Positions 1 to 7,722 are shown, counted from the first letter of the stretch. The stretch is 31,362 nt of DNA from an uncultured Ruminococcus sp. (GCA_946544695.1 CAMNMO010000002.1:1-31362); one strand, 5' to 3'. Notes: a model not told the origin generated them from the sequence alone. Translations and numbers: made by a program.

Positions 1-14
1 ATCTTGTTGTTCAT
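1..14 (-). CDS. 5' end of a divergent gene running off the window (first codons only)
   Basis: On the minus strand an ATG at 14-12 is preceded by GGAGGA with about 8 nt spacing, a textbook ribosome binding site. The readable codons give Met-Asn-Asn-Lys before the window edge. A plausible sigma-A promoter lies upstream at 85-113 on the same strand. Nothing can be said about the product. The gene is transcribed away from the GtrA gene, so the 15-435 gap is a divergent promoter region. Confidence 0.6.
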
Positions 15-84
15 AATGTAATTCCTCCGTTATGTAAAAATGATGTTTAAAAGACCCGGGTCGTTAACTTTCGTTCATGTTAAT

Positions 85-113
85 ATCTTAGCACAATTAA
101 ACTTAAAATGCAA
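85..113 (-). promoter_or_regulatory. Sigma-A-type promoter candidate for the left-going gene
   Basis: Read on the minus strand: TTGCAT (113-108), 17-nt spacer, TAAGAT (90-85). The -35 box is weak (TTG only). The spacer is optimal and the site lies upstream of the ATG at 14. Confidence 0.45.
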
Positions 114-322
114 TAGGTTTTTATAAAAAGTGCCATAAAAATTTCGAGTTATTCAGTCAAGAACTGTTTATATACGACACGAAAAATAACTGTTCGTGAT
201 ATTTCTGGCATTTGCTGCATTATTCGTTTTCAGCTAATTAATTTCGGTACTTTTCGTTAAATTAAGTTGATATCAGGCTCGGGTCGCCTTTTTGCGGCAA
301 AAAATCACAATAATTGACCGAT

Positions 323-341
323 GCTGCATACATTATGCAGC
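323..341. repeat. Perfect 8-3-8 inverted repeat upstream of the gtrA-like gene
   Basis: GCTGCATA, a CAT spacer and TATGCAGC form a perfect palindrome. It ends 10 nt before the -35 box of the promoter at 352-380. It has no U-tract, so it is better read as an operator for a dimeric regulator than as a terminator. The regulator is unknown. Confidence 0.5.
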
Positions 342-351
342 TTGATGTTTC

Positions 352-380
352 TTGACGAGGATAAAAAAATGATGTATAAT
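352..380 (+). promoter_or_regulatory. Sigma-A promoter of the gtrA-like gene
   Basis: TTGACG (352-357), 17-nt spacer, TATAAT (375-380). The -35 matches consensus at 5 of 6 positions and the -10 is perfect. The predicted transcription start leaves a leader of about 50 nt before the ATG at 436. Confidence 0.85.
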
Positions 381-435
381 AAACTGGTCATATATAAAAC
401 GCCATAAATCATAAATAATGTAAAGGAAGATACTG

Positions 436-927
436 ATGGAAACAAATGAAAAAAAAGACATATTCGACCGTATAATGGGCTGGGGCTTTCTTAAAGTTTT
501 CGAGCCGTTTTATAAAAAGAACAAAGAGGTGCTGCTTTACCTGTTTTTCGGTGTGATGACAACTGTTGTCAGCTTCGTGGTGGCAGGCGTGCTGAAAGCT
601 TTGCTTGAAGGTGCGGGCGCAAGTGATGTGGTGGTCGTAAATGTCAGCACCGTGATATCGTGGATATGTTCTGTCATATTCGCTTATGTGACAAACAGGA
701 TATGGGTGTTCGAGTCGAGTGCAGAGGGCGCATCTGCCATAATCAAAGAAGGCGGTTCATTCATCGGCGGCAGACTTTTCACGCTGCTGGTGGAAGAAGT
801 TGTCATGAATGTCGGCTGCAAGCTTATGGGCATGAATTTCTGGGTGACTAAGATAATTGCAAATGTCATAGTCATTATCCTTAACTATGTGATAAGTAAG
901 CTGATAGTTTTCAGAAAAGGCAAGTGA
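436..927 (+). CDS. GtrA family membrane protein (putative lipid-linked sugar flippase)
   Basis: The 163-aa protein has the GtrA fold pattern: four hydrophobic segments at about 33-57, 65-86, 103-125 and 134-158, and the family signature NRIWVF at 87-92 after the second segment. GtrA proteins are thought to flip undecaprenyl-phosphate-linked sugars across the membrane for a GtrB-type enzyme and an external glycosyltransferase. No such partners are adjacent. A GtrB-like gene (14238) and a YfhO gene (15172) lie about 13 kb downstream and could be functional partners, which is inference. The start is supported by AAGGA at 423-427. The gene has its own promoter and a strong terminator at 971-1006, so it is probably monocistronic. 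The sugar it handles is unknown. Confidence 0.85.
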   Translation: METNEKKDIFDRIMGWGFLKVFEPFYKKNKEVLLYLFFGVMTTVVSFVVAGVLKALLEGAGASDVVVVNVSTVISWICSVIFAYVTNRIWVFESSAEGASAIIKEGGSFIGGRLFTLLVEEVVMNVGCKLMGMNFWVTKIIANVIVIILNYVISKLIVFRKGK

Positions 928-970
928 CGTGCCGTCTCGGGTGCTTTGAGACGCTGTACGAATAATTGGA

Positions 971-1006
971 ATATCCCCTGCGGCTGCCGCAGGGGATATT
1001 TTTTGG
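971..1006 (+). terminator. Strong rho-independent terminator after the gtrA-like gene
   Basis: The arms ATATCCCCTGCGGC and GCCGCAGGGGATAT are perfectly complementary over 14 bp and are followed by a T run. In practice the innermost pairs form the loop. Confidence 0.93.
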
Positions 1007-1048
1007 TGAAAAAATGGTGTGAAATTACCGAGGAAATGGCGAAAGCCC

Positions 1049-1077
1049 TTGATTTCGGCAGGGTGATATGCTATAAT
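1049..1077 (+). promoter_or_regulatory. Sigma-A promoter of the lipoprotein cluster
   Basis: TTGATT (1049-1054), 17-nt spacer, TATAAT (1072-1077), 53 nt before the first lipoprotein start. No other promoter of this quality is visible before 4795, so it probably serves all three lipoprotein genes. Confidence 0.82.
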
Positions 1078-1130
1078 GTCAAATAGAAATATGACCTTAA
1101 CGTAACAAATGTATTAAGGGGGACAAAACG

Positions 1131-2393
1131 ATGTTGAAAAGAACGATGGCACTGCTGCTTTCACTGGCTGTGTGTCTGTCGGCGGCAGGCTGCGGCAAAG
1201 TGGAAAGCGGTGACGCTGAAAGCAAGTCGGCTGAGACTTCCGCAGCGGAAGGTAAAACAGATGAGGAGACCACGCAGGAGGAAGTCACCGCAGAAGAAGA
1301 TACAACGCCTGAGGACGAAGAAGTGACCGATGCGCCCGCAGCAGAGACAAAGAGCGGCGTGAGGGAAGAAAACTGCATTTTACAGCTGTTTGATGATGCG
1401 GAGTATGGACCCTCTCAGGCGGAAGCTTTAGCGCTGGCAGAACTTGCGATGAAGCAGTATGACTGCCTTGAAAAGAATGACCCCGAGGGTTATGCCGAAA
1501 ACATCAATTTTGCATCGCTGACTGACAAGTGGGCTGAACGCATAGATGATTATAAAGAAGACATGATGTTTGAAGATAATGACGATACTGAGGATGGCGT
1601 GCTTTATTTATCGCTGCTTTATCTGCTGACGTTATCGGACGAAATAACTGAATTCTCTGAATGGTCGGGCGGTCAGGAAGCTTACAGGGAAAAGCTTGAA
1701 GAACTGATCGGCAGGGTCGATGTTAACGAAAGCTCGTTCTTTGATGCAACTCGTGAACGTGCCGAAGCTCCGCTGGGCGAGCTTGATGAAAATACCATTG
1801 TCGGGCTGGAAGTGGATCACAGCAAGCGTGACGGAGATGATATCTACCTCACCTGTGATCTCAGCGTGATGGCAGGTGACTACATGTATATCTGCAATGA
1901 GATAGTTGCATGGCGTGTTGACGGCGAATGGGGCATGCTGTGCTCCAATATCAGGACGATGGATAATCCTTATGCGGGCATGACAGCCGATGAGATAAAG
2001 GCTGCGGAAAAAGCACGGGAAGAAGCTGATGAAGAAAATTACAGCAGCGAGCAGACTGATAATTATGAAAGCCGTGGTGATACGGCATCAAGGACAGCCT
2101 ATGAAGCATTTGTCGGATATATGAGCGAACATCAGTCGGAAGCGGGCGATGACCCTGCTGCATTCGCTGAGAAAGCCTGCCCGCAGGCTTTCGGCGGTGA
2201 CGGTTTGAACCTGAAGAACGGTGAGCCCGAAGCAGAGGGCGACAAGGCTATCTACGATGCGATGACTGCTGCGGATATCACCGATGGTCTTATCATTGTG
2301 GGTGATGACTCGGCAAACAGGACGCCCGACGATCCGTATATGTCTTTGTACATTGATGAGGTCGGGAGCGTTTATGCGTACCCGTTGAGCTGA
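1131..2393 (+). CDS. Lipoprotein of unknown function, paralogue A of a tandem triplet
   Basis: The 420-aa protein starts with a Sec signal and a lipobox (A-A-G-Cys21), so it should be lipid-anchored outside the membrane. Residues 22-75 are a low-complexity linker rich in Glu, Asp, Thr and Ala. Then come a helical segment with LAMKQYD at about 105, a segment with DGDD followed by AWRVDGEWG (about 229-272), YAGMTADEI just after it, and a C-terminal module beginning RTAYEAFV (about 320-420). The same landmarks recur in the next two genes, so the three are paralogues. I recognise no named family. The start has AAGGGGG before it and the promoter at 1049-1077. The acidic linker resembles surface-protein spacers. 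Scaffold, ligand-binding or stress roles are all possible. Confidence 0.85.
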   Translation: MLKRTMALLLSLAVCLSAAGCGKVESGDAESKSAETSAAEGKTDEETTQEEVTAEEDTTPEDEEVTDAPAAETKSGVREENCILQLFDDAEYGPSQAEALALAELAMKQYDCLEKNDPEGYAENINFASLTDKWAERIDDYKEDMMFEDNDDTEDGVLYLSLLYLLTLSDEITEFSEWSGGQEAYREKLEELIGRVDVNESSFFDATRERAEAPLGELDENTIVGLEVDHSKRDGDDIYLTCDLSVMAGDYMYICNEIVAWRVDGEWGMLCSNIRTMDNPYAGMTADEIKAAEKAREEADEENYSSEQTDNYESRGDTASRTAYEAFVGYMSEHQSEAGDDPAAFAEKACPQAFGGDGLNLKNGEPEAEGDKAIYDAMTAADITDGLIIVGDDSANRTPDDPYMSLYIDEVGSVYAYPLS

Positions 2394-2407
2394 TGAGGAG
2401 CGACCGA

Positions 2408-3604
2408 ATGATAAGGAGGACAATGGCTGTGCTTATCGCAATGGCGATGTGCGGCGGGCTTGCTGCATGCGGCAGTGTGGGTGAGGAAAAAGCTGCTGAA
2501 AGCACCGCTGATGAGACTGTGACCTCTGCTGCTGATGTGACGGTGCCTGACAGCACGGGCGAGAACGTTGCCCCCGATGAAAACAGCGGAGAGACTGACG
2601 TGCAGGATATAAAAAATATCTTTATACAAAAGACCGACCCCGCCGCAGAAGACCTGACAGATGATGAAGCAAGACAGTTCATAAGGTTGGCGATGGCGCA
2701 GTATGAAGCCATGCGGCAGAATGACAAGAGCGGCTATTTCAGGGTGGCTGACCTTTCGGCGGCTGCCGACCCTATCGCTGATATGGTGCTGGCAGAAGAT
2801 ACCGACTATGAGGACTGGGACGATGCCCCGCAGAAAAACAGCGTGGTGTACACACTCGCTTTCTTCTGTTCGCAGATGACGGGAACGGTCGGATATGACC
2901 TTGATGAGAACGGTCTGCCCGAGGATAAAAAGCAGCTGATAAAAGATGCGATGGTTTTCGGTGAGCCCGATGATGAAAGGTTTGCTGCTTTACAGCGTAT
3001 GGGTCTGGACTTTGAAAGCGCCGTTGACAGCTGTATCCCCGCCGCTGAAATAGGCGATGATGCGCTGTACGTTGTTAAGGCGGAAAACTTCTGCCATGAC
3101 GGTGATGACAGCTATATCAGGTTTGACCTTGAAATATATGACGGCGACAAGTGCTGCAAGGCGGGCGCAGTAACTGCGGCTGTGATAGGCGGCAGGACCT
3201 GCGGCATAACTTTAAGTGCGGGCAGCTGTGACAGCATCTATGCGGGCATGACGAATGATGAGATAACTGCAAAGCTGAGTGAGGATACGGCAAAGATGGC
3301 TGATGAGCAGGCAGAAGCACCTGCAAAGACCGCATACTATCTGTTCGTAGATAATGTGCTTGCAAATGCCGATGCGTGGGAAGAAGGCAGCACGCTGTCA
3401 GACTGCGTGCCTGCGATGGCTTCCGATGAGGGCATCGACCTGGCGGGAGATCCTCCCGAAGCACGATACGACAGGCTGATATATGATAAGATGAGGGAGA
3501 GTGGGACCACCGTCGGCAGGGTAGCTGTTGAAGGCGACTCAGCTGAGGAGATGACGGTATGCTATACCGCCGAAAACGGAGAAACGGTGAAGTTCCCCGA
3601 ATAA
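2408..3604 (+). CDS. Lipoprotein of unknown function, paralogue B
   Basis: I chose the ATG at 2408 (398 aa) over one at 2393 that overlaps the previous stop, because GAGGAG at 2395-2400 is spaced 7 nt from it. The lipobox L-A-A-Cys21 then falls at the same residue as in its neighbours. An acidic linker follows. LAMAQYEAM matches LAMKQYD of paralogue A, HDGDDSYIRFDLEIYDGD matches its DGDD region, YAGMTNDEI matches YAGMTADEI, and the C-terminal module starts KTAYYLFV at about 307. Here the AW.IDG.. motif has diverged to AAVIGGRTCG. It is probably co-transcribed with paralogue A and, after 35 nt, paralogue C. The function is unknown. The divergence suggests an old duplication rather than a recent one. 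Confidence 0.85.
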   Translation: MIRRTMAVLIAMAMCGGLAACGSVGEEKAAESTADETVTSAADVTVPDSTGENVAPDENSGETDVQDIKNIFIQKTDPAAEDLTDDEARQFIRLAMAQYEAMRQNDKSGYFRVADLSAAADPIADMVLAEDTDYEDWDDAPQKNSVVYTLAFFCSQMTGTVGYDLDENGLPEDKKQLIKDAMVFGEPDDERFAALQRMGLDFESAVDSCIPAAEIGDDALYVVKAENFCHDGDDSYIRFDLEIYDGDKCCKAGAVTAAVIGGRTCGITLSAGSCDSIYAGMTNDEITAKLSEDTAKMADEQAEAPAKTAYYLFVDNVLANADAWEEGSTLSDCVPAMASDEGIDLAGDPPEARYDRLIYDKMRESGTTVGRVAVEGDSAEEMTVCYTAENGETVKFPE

Positions 3605-3639
3605 AAAATAAACGGTAATAAAATATAGGAGGCAAAAAG

Positions 3640-4764
3640 ATGACAAAAAGAATACTGGCTGCGTTCATGGCAATGACCCTGTGTGCGGGAATGGCAGGCT
3701 GCGGTATCACCGAAAACGGCGGCAGTGAAAAAGAGGACAAGGCAGCTGTATCCTCCGCAGAAAAGAAGAAGTCCGACGAGAAGGAAAAGTCAGACGATAA
3801 AGATGCTGACAAGAAGGAAGCCGATGCCGAAAATGAAGCTGACGGAGATGCCGACGGTGATAAGGAAAACGAAGATACCGATGAGTCTGAGGGCGGCGAA
3901 GAAGGCACAACCGAAGATGAGGACAGCAAGGACGATGACGGCGATACGGCAGCTGCTGATGTATCGGGCGGATATGCCGATGTATCGGGCGAACTGCGTG
4001 AAATAGTCAGAGAGAACGAGTATGCATCACAGGTCGGCAATGTTATATATATGGAACTTGACAGTGAACAGTTATACCGTCCTTCATCAGAAGAACTGAA
4101 AGCACTCATCGATATGGCGATGGCACAGTGTCAGGCATCTTATGACGGTGACCTGCAAAAATACATCGATCTGATGGCGCTTGACAGTTCAAGGGACAGA
4201 GTGACCGAATTGACAAAAGAAATGTATTCCACCGAGGACTACGATGCATGGGCTGAGGAAAACCATCAGACCATCAAGTTCAATGTGCTGGACGAAGTCG
4301 TTGATCTGCTTATGAGCGTAGGTTCTGATGAAGCGACAGAAAACTGTGATGATTTTGATTTTAGAAACGGCGACCCTTCTGACGTGATAAAGGCACTGTA
4401 TGACAGCGTGAATGCAGATGGACCAAACGTCATTGATTATCTGAGCGATGAGACTATCTGGGACAATGTTGAAGACCCCATACCGTTCACAGATAAAACG
4501 ACCTTCGTTTTTATTCCGGACAGCAGTGAAAAAGACGGCGATGATGCTTACTATGAGTTTGGACTGATGGTGATGGACGGCGGAGTCGAATATGATATCT
4601 CGGATGTCTATGCATGGAAGATAGACGGCAGATACGGCTGCATCATCGAGGATCTTTACGATTCGACCTATGATGATGAATACAGTGAGATGAATGCATC
4701 GGAGCTGTTCGATGATATGCTCAGGGAGGAAGAAGCCAAAGGCGACCTTGAGCTTGCAGAGTGA
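3640..4764 (+). CDS. Lipoprotein of unknown function, paralogue C, lacking the C-terminal module
   Basis: The 374-aa protein has a lipobox M-A-G-Cys21 and an unusually long, highly charged linker (about 24-110: first Lys/Asp/Glu, then Asp/Glu/Gly). The shared core follows: IDMAMAQCQ at about 150, then KDGDDAYYEFGLMVMDGG and YAWKIDGRYG at about 295-335, then an acidic end. It stops where the TAY module begins in paralogues A and B, so it lacks that module. GGAGG precedes the ATG at good spacing. No terminator is visible before the dCMP deaminase 30 nt downstream, so read-through is likely. No family is recognised. The charged linker probably lifts the core through the cell wall, which is inference. 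Confidence 0.85.
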   Translation: MTKRILAAFMAMTLCAGMAGCGITENGGSEKEDKAAVSSAEKKKSDEKEKSDDKDADKKEADAENEADGDADGDKENEDTDESEGGEEGTTEDEDSKDDDGDTAAADVSGGYADVSGELREIVRENEYASQVGNVIYMELDSEQLYRPSSEELKALIDMAMAQCQASYDGDLQKYIDLMALDSSRDRVTELTKEMYSTEDYDAWAEENHQTIKFNVLDEVVDLLMSVGSDEATENCDDFDFRNGDPSDVIKALYDSVNADGPNVIDYLSDETIWDNVEDPIPFTDKTTFVFIPDSSEKDGDDAYYEFGLMVMDGGVEYDISDVYAWKIDGRYGCIIEDLYDSTYDDEYSEMNASELFDDMLREEEAKGDLELAE

Positions 4765-4794
4765 CATTCTATGATCTGAAAAGGAAGGAAAAAT

Positions 4795-5274
4795 ATGAAA
4801 AGACAGGATTATCTCAGCTGGGACGAATACTTCATGGGCATAGCACACCTTTCTGCAAGGCGCAGCAAGGACCCCAACACACAGGTCGGTGCGTGCATAG
4901 TGTCGGAGGAGAACAAGATACTTTCGGTGGGCTATAACGGCATGCCCACAGGCTGCAATGACGATGAGATGCCGTGGGAAAGGGACGGGGAGTTCCTTGA
5001 TACAAAGTACCCCTTTGTCTGCCACGCCGAACTTAACGCCATACTCAACCGTTCAACGGGCAGCCTGAAAAATGCCAGGATATACGTATCGCTTTTCCCG
5101 TGCAACGAATGCGCAAAGGCGATAATACAGAGCGGCATAAAAGAGGTAGTTTACGGTGACGACAAGTATGCCGATACCGACGGTGTCAAGGCGTCAAAGA
5201 AGATGTTCACGATGGCGGGCGTAAAGCTGCGCCAGTATGAACATACCGACAGGCTGGTAAGGATAGAACTCTGA
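4795..5274 (+). CDS. Deoxycytidylate (dCMP) deaminase
   Basis: The 159-aa enzyme probably converts dCMP to dUMP, feeding thymidylate synthesis in the cytosol. Zinc ligands of the cytidine/deoxycytidylate deaminase fold are visible: His77 with the proton-shuttling Glu79 in CHAELNAIL, and Cys103 and Cys106 in PCNECAK. The N-terminal SWDEYFMGIA and the SKDPNTQVGAC stretch are typical of the ComEB/dCMP deaminase family, and the length fits. The start has GGAAGG upstream. The gene follows the lipoprotein triplet by 30 nt and ends just before a bidirectional terminator. There is no obvious functional link to the lipoproteins. A related nucleotide deaminase is possible, but dCMP is the best call. 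Confidence 0.92.
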   Translation: MKRQDYLSWDEYFMGIAHLSARRSKDPNTQVGACIVSEENKILSVGYNGMPTGCNDDEMPWERDGEFLDTKYPFVCHAELNAILNRSTGSLKNARIYVSLFPCNECAKAIIQSGIKEVVYGDDKYADTDGVKASKKMFTMAGVKLRQYEHTDRLVRIEL

Positions 5275-5278
5275 ACCG

Positions 5279-5316
5279 AAAAAGGTCGGGGGACACAAGT
5301 CCTCCGACCTTTTTTT
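5279..5316. terminator. Bidirectional terminator between dCMP deaminase and aroE
   Basis: AAAGGTCGGGGGAC and GTCCTCCGACCTTT pair over 14 bp with one G-U, with an ACAA loop. A T run follows on the plus strand, and the A run before it gives a U tract on the minus strand. It separates two convergent genes. Confidence 0.9.
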
Positions 5317-5317
5317 A

Positions 5318-6175
5318 TCACTTTGATACAGGGAAATCCTTTTCCACCAGCAGCTCCATCTCCTCGATGATAGCCTGCACTTCTTCGTCGGTGTAGCTGT
5401 CGCCGTCCCATATCTCATGAGCCTTTACAGCCTGCCATACCAGCATCGCCATGCCGCCCGCTGCCTTTTTGCCTAAGCTGCGTGCCTTCTTCAGCAGCAC
5501 CGTCTCACGGGGATTGTATATAACGTCGAACACAGCTTCGCTTGCTGCTATGACATCATCATTCACGGGGCAGCCCTCGACCTTCGGGTACATGCCCACA
5601 GGGCATGCATTCATAAGCAGGTCGTATCTGACAGAGGTGTCTATCTCGGTATTCAGCACTATGTTGATGTCTGCATCTGCCTTCATTGCAAGTATCTCTT
5701 TCTTTGCCTGCTCTGCAAGAGGAATGTCGCTTTCAAGCACTGCGATGTAAAGCTCGGCACCTGCAAGGGCTGCTTCTATCGCCATCATTCTGCCAACGCC
5801 GCCGCAGCCTATCAGCAGTACACGTCCGCCCAGCTTTGCGTCCATTGCACGTATCGTCGCAAGGAAACCGTCGCAGTCGGTGTTGTAGCCTGTATGTACG
5901 CCGTCCTTGTTGTCAACACAGTTGACAGAGTTGTAGCGCTTTGCAGAATCCGCCAGCTTGTCGCAGTAGGGGATTATGCCTATTTTGTGGGGTATGGTTA
6001 TGTTGAACCCCGCCAGCTCCTTGAGATATCCCGCATGCGGCTCCAGCTGCTCGGGCGGCAGCTCGATTATGCTGTATTCAAACTCTCTGCCCTTCAGTTC
6101 AAACAGTCTTGAATGTATGGGCGGTGACATTGTGTGCTTCAGGCTTTCGCCCAGCAGTGCGAATCTTCTGTCCAT
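5318..6175 (-). CDS. aroE: Shikimate dehydrogenase
   Basis: The 285-aa enzyme reduces 3-dehydroshikimate to shikimate with NADPH in aromatic amino acid synthesis. The shikimate-binding segment ESLKHTMSPPIHS is at 10-22. The catalytic pair is visible as Lys64 in FNITIPHK and Asp100 in GYNTDCDGF. The Rossmann nucleotide loop GCGGVGR follows, and then NACPVGMYP and DVIYNPRET. All key residues are present and the length is usual. The start is fixed by AAGGAG 10 nt upstream. It is a single gene with a promoter at 6257-6285 and shares a terminator with the convergent deaminase. YNSVNC replaces the more usual GAVNT version of the substrate-site motif, a mild variation. A quinate/shikimate dehydrogenase variant cannot be excluded. 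Confidence 0.94.
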   Translation of the reverse strand: MDRRFALLGESLKHTMSPPIHSRLFELKGREFEYSIIELPPEQLEPHAGYLKELAGFNITIPHKIGIIPYCDKLADSAKRYNSVNCVDNKDGVHTGYNTDCDGFLATIRAMDAKLGGRVLLIGCGGVGRMMAIEAALAGAELYIAVLESDIPLAEQAKKEILAMKADADINIVLNTEIDTSVRYDLLMNACPVGMYPKVEGCPVNDDVIAASEAVFDVIYNPRETVLLKKARSLGKKAAGGMAMLVWQAVKAHEIWDGDSYTDEEVQAIIEEMELLVEKDFPVSK

Positions 6176-6256
6176 TTTACTTATGCTCCTTCCGGATATT
6201 ATATGGTCATCAAGTGGTATTGCCGAATAGATGACCGCATTTTATTGACTGTTTAT

Positions 6257-6285
6257 ATTATAACACCTCGCCGCATTTTCCGCAA
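6257..6285 (-). promoter_or_regulatory. Sigma-A promoter of aroE
   Basis: On the minus strand: TTGCGG (6285-6280), 17-nt spacer, TATAAT (6262-6257). A second TATAAT-like box lies closer to the gene but lacks a good -35. Confidence 0.65.
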
Positions 6286-6343
6286 GTGGTATGGAAAAAT
6301 TTTTCAGCTGACAGCCTTTCGGGGACAGCTTTGACTGCCTGCG

Positions 6344-6353
6344 TTAACGTTTA
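6344..6353. promoter_or_regulatory. Possible LacI/CcpA-type operator upstream of the cellobiose 2-epimerase
   Basis: TTAACGTTTA is nearly palindromic around a central CG, the shape of LacI-family operators. It ends 25 nt before the -35 box of the epimerase promoter. This rests on shape and position only. The site is short and could be chance. Confidence 0.25.
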
Positions 6354-6378
6354 CAATCGTAAATAATTTGTGATGCCC

Positions 6379-6407
6379 TTGAAAAATCAGGAGCAATGGT
6401 GTATAAT
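6379..6407 (+). promoter_or_regulatory. Sigma-A promoter of the cellobiose 2-epimerase locus
   Basis: TTGAAA (6379-6384), 17-nt spacer, TATAAT (6402-6407). It gives a leader of about 60 nt before the ATG at 6473. Confidence 0.85.
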
Positions 6408-6472
6408 GTAAACCATGAAAAGGGTAAATGGAGATCCGTCATAACGGCGGGGTAATGAAGGAGCGATATAAT

Positions 6473-7642
6473 ATGATAAACGAAGTGAAAAATGAACTCA
6501 CACAGCACATAATACCATTCTGGAACAAGCTGCGTGACGATGAGAACGGCGGATTCTACGGTTTTCTCAGCTATGGGCTGGAGCTTGACAAAAATGCGGA
6601 TAAGGGCGTTATACTCCATTCACGCATTCTCTGGTTCTATTCAAACGCATATATGACCCTGAAAGATGACAGCCTGCTCGACTATGCCAAGCACGCATAC
6701 CTCTTTATAAAGGATCACTGCATCGACTATGAGTTCGGCGGCGTTTACTGGATGATGGACTATAAGGGTCAGCCCGCTGATACCATGAAGCATACCTACA
6801 ACATCGCATTCGCCATCTATGCACTGTCGAGCTATTACAGGGCAAGCGGCGATAAGGAAGCACTCAGGCTGGCTTATAAGCTGTTTGACGATGTTGAGAG
6901 CAACACTCTCGATGAATACGGCTATCAGGAAGCTTTCGACCGCAGCTGGCACCTTGTTGACAATGAGGCGCTCAGTGAGAACGGACTGAAAGCCGACAAG
7001 ACCATGAATGCCATTCTTCACCTGATAGAAGCTTATACCGAGCTTTATCTGGCTGACCGCAATGAGAAGGTCGGTGAAAGGCTGAGATTCCAGCTGGGGC
7101 AGATGAGGGATATCGTATACACTCCCGAGACAGACGCACTGAAGGTGTTCTTTGATGCAAAGTTCGGTCTGGTGGGCGATATACATTCATTCGGTCATGA
7201 TATCGAAGCTACCTGGCTGATGGACAGGGCTTGCGATGTGCTGGGCGATGAGGAGCTGAAAAAGCAGTTTGCCGAAATGGATCTGCGCATCTCACATAAC
7301 ATTCAGTCTATCGCCATAGACGAGGGCGGTGCGCTGAATAACGAGCGTGAGAATGACAAGATCGACCACACCCGTGTATGGTGGGTGCAGGCAGAAGCCA
7401 TCGTCGGTTTCATCAACGCATACCAGCACAGCGGCGAGGAAAGCTTCCTTGCATCTGCAAAGGGCGTATGGGAATATGTAAAGCGTGAGATCATCGACAC
7501 CCGTGAGGGCTCGGAATGGTATTCCGAGGTCAGTGCTGACCACAAGCCCCACGACTACAAGGAGATAGTCGGTCCCTGGAAGTGCCCCTATCACAACGGC
7601 AGAATGTGCATGGAGGTAATAAACAGGGGCGTGGACTTCTGA
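6473..7642 (+). CDS. Cellobiose 2-epimerase (AGE family)
   Basis: The cytosolic enzyme interconverts the reducing-end glucose of cellobiose and mannose, giving 4-O-beta-glucosyl-mannose, and typically also acts on other beta-1,4 disaccharides. I chose the ATG at 6473 because AAGGAG sits 9 nt upstream and it gives 389 aa, the length I recall for the R. albus enzyme. An ATG 45 nt further upstream is less well placed. The (alpha/alpha)6-barrel active-site residues known for this family are where expected: Arg51, His242 and Glu245 in GHDIEATW, Trp304 and Glu308 in WWVQAE, and His374 in PYHNGRMC. Sequence resemblance to the R. albus protein is very strong from memory. It heads a likely operon with a PHP protein (80 nt gap) and a GH5 endoglucanase. 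The N-acylglucosamine 2-epimerase activity of the wider family is the less likely alternative. Confidence 0.93.
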   Translation: MINEVKNELTQHIIPFWNKLRDDENGGFYGFLSYGLELDKNADKGVILHSRILWFYSNAYMTLKDDSLLDYAKHAYLFIKDHCIDYEFGGVYWMMDYKGQPADTMKHTYNIAFAIYALSSYYRASGDKEALRLAYKLFDDVESNTLDEYGYQEAFDRSWHLVDNEALSENGLKADKTMNAILHLIEAYTELYLADRNEKVGERLRFQLGQMRDIVYTPETDALKVFFDAKFGLVGDIHSFGHDIEATWLMDRACDVLGDEELKKQFAEMDLRISHNIQSIAIDEGGALNNERENDKIDHTRVWWVQAEAIVGFINAYQHSGEESFLASAKGVWEYVKREIIDTREGSEWYSEVSADHKPHDYKEIVGPWKCPYHNGRMCMEVINRGVDF

Positions 7643-7657
7643 CCTTAGCCGATGGTA

Positions 7658-7704
7658 TGCACCGTCTGTCGGCAGGGCGTGTCATTCAGAAATGAAACGG
7701 TGCA
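7658..7704 (+). repeat. Inverted repeat between the epimerase and PHP genes
   Basis: TGCACCGT (7658-7665) and ACGGTGCA (7697-7704) are perfectly complementary with a 31-nt loop. There is no T run, so it is not a classic terminator. It could be an RNA-processing or stability element between operon genes. Confidence 0.35.
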
Positions 7705-7722
7705 GTAGAAAGGCAATGCAGA

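Larger units (their letters stand above)
15..435. other. Divergent intergenic region, AT-rich, no gene
   Basis: This 421-nt stretch has no convincing coding frame. It holds a minus-strand promoter candidate (85-113), a loose inverted repeat CACGAA/TTCGTG at 178-198, a perfect 8-3-8 palindrome at 323-341 and a strong plus-strand promoter at 352-380. The AT content is clearly higher than in the flanking genes, as expected for a regulatory region serving two divergent genes. Confidence 0.7.

Noticed and set aside
933..951. GTCTC/GAGAC inverted repeat after the gtrA-like gene
   Set aside because: It is only a 5-bp stem without a T run, and the clear terminator is 20 nt further on.
3117..4109. 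330-codon minus-strand frame rich in Ser and Pro
   Set aside because: It is antisense to lipoprotein genes B and C. The Ser run mirrors the Asp/Glu/Lys-rich linker codons on the plus strand, so it is a composition artefact.
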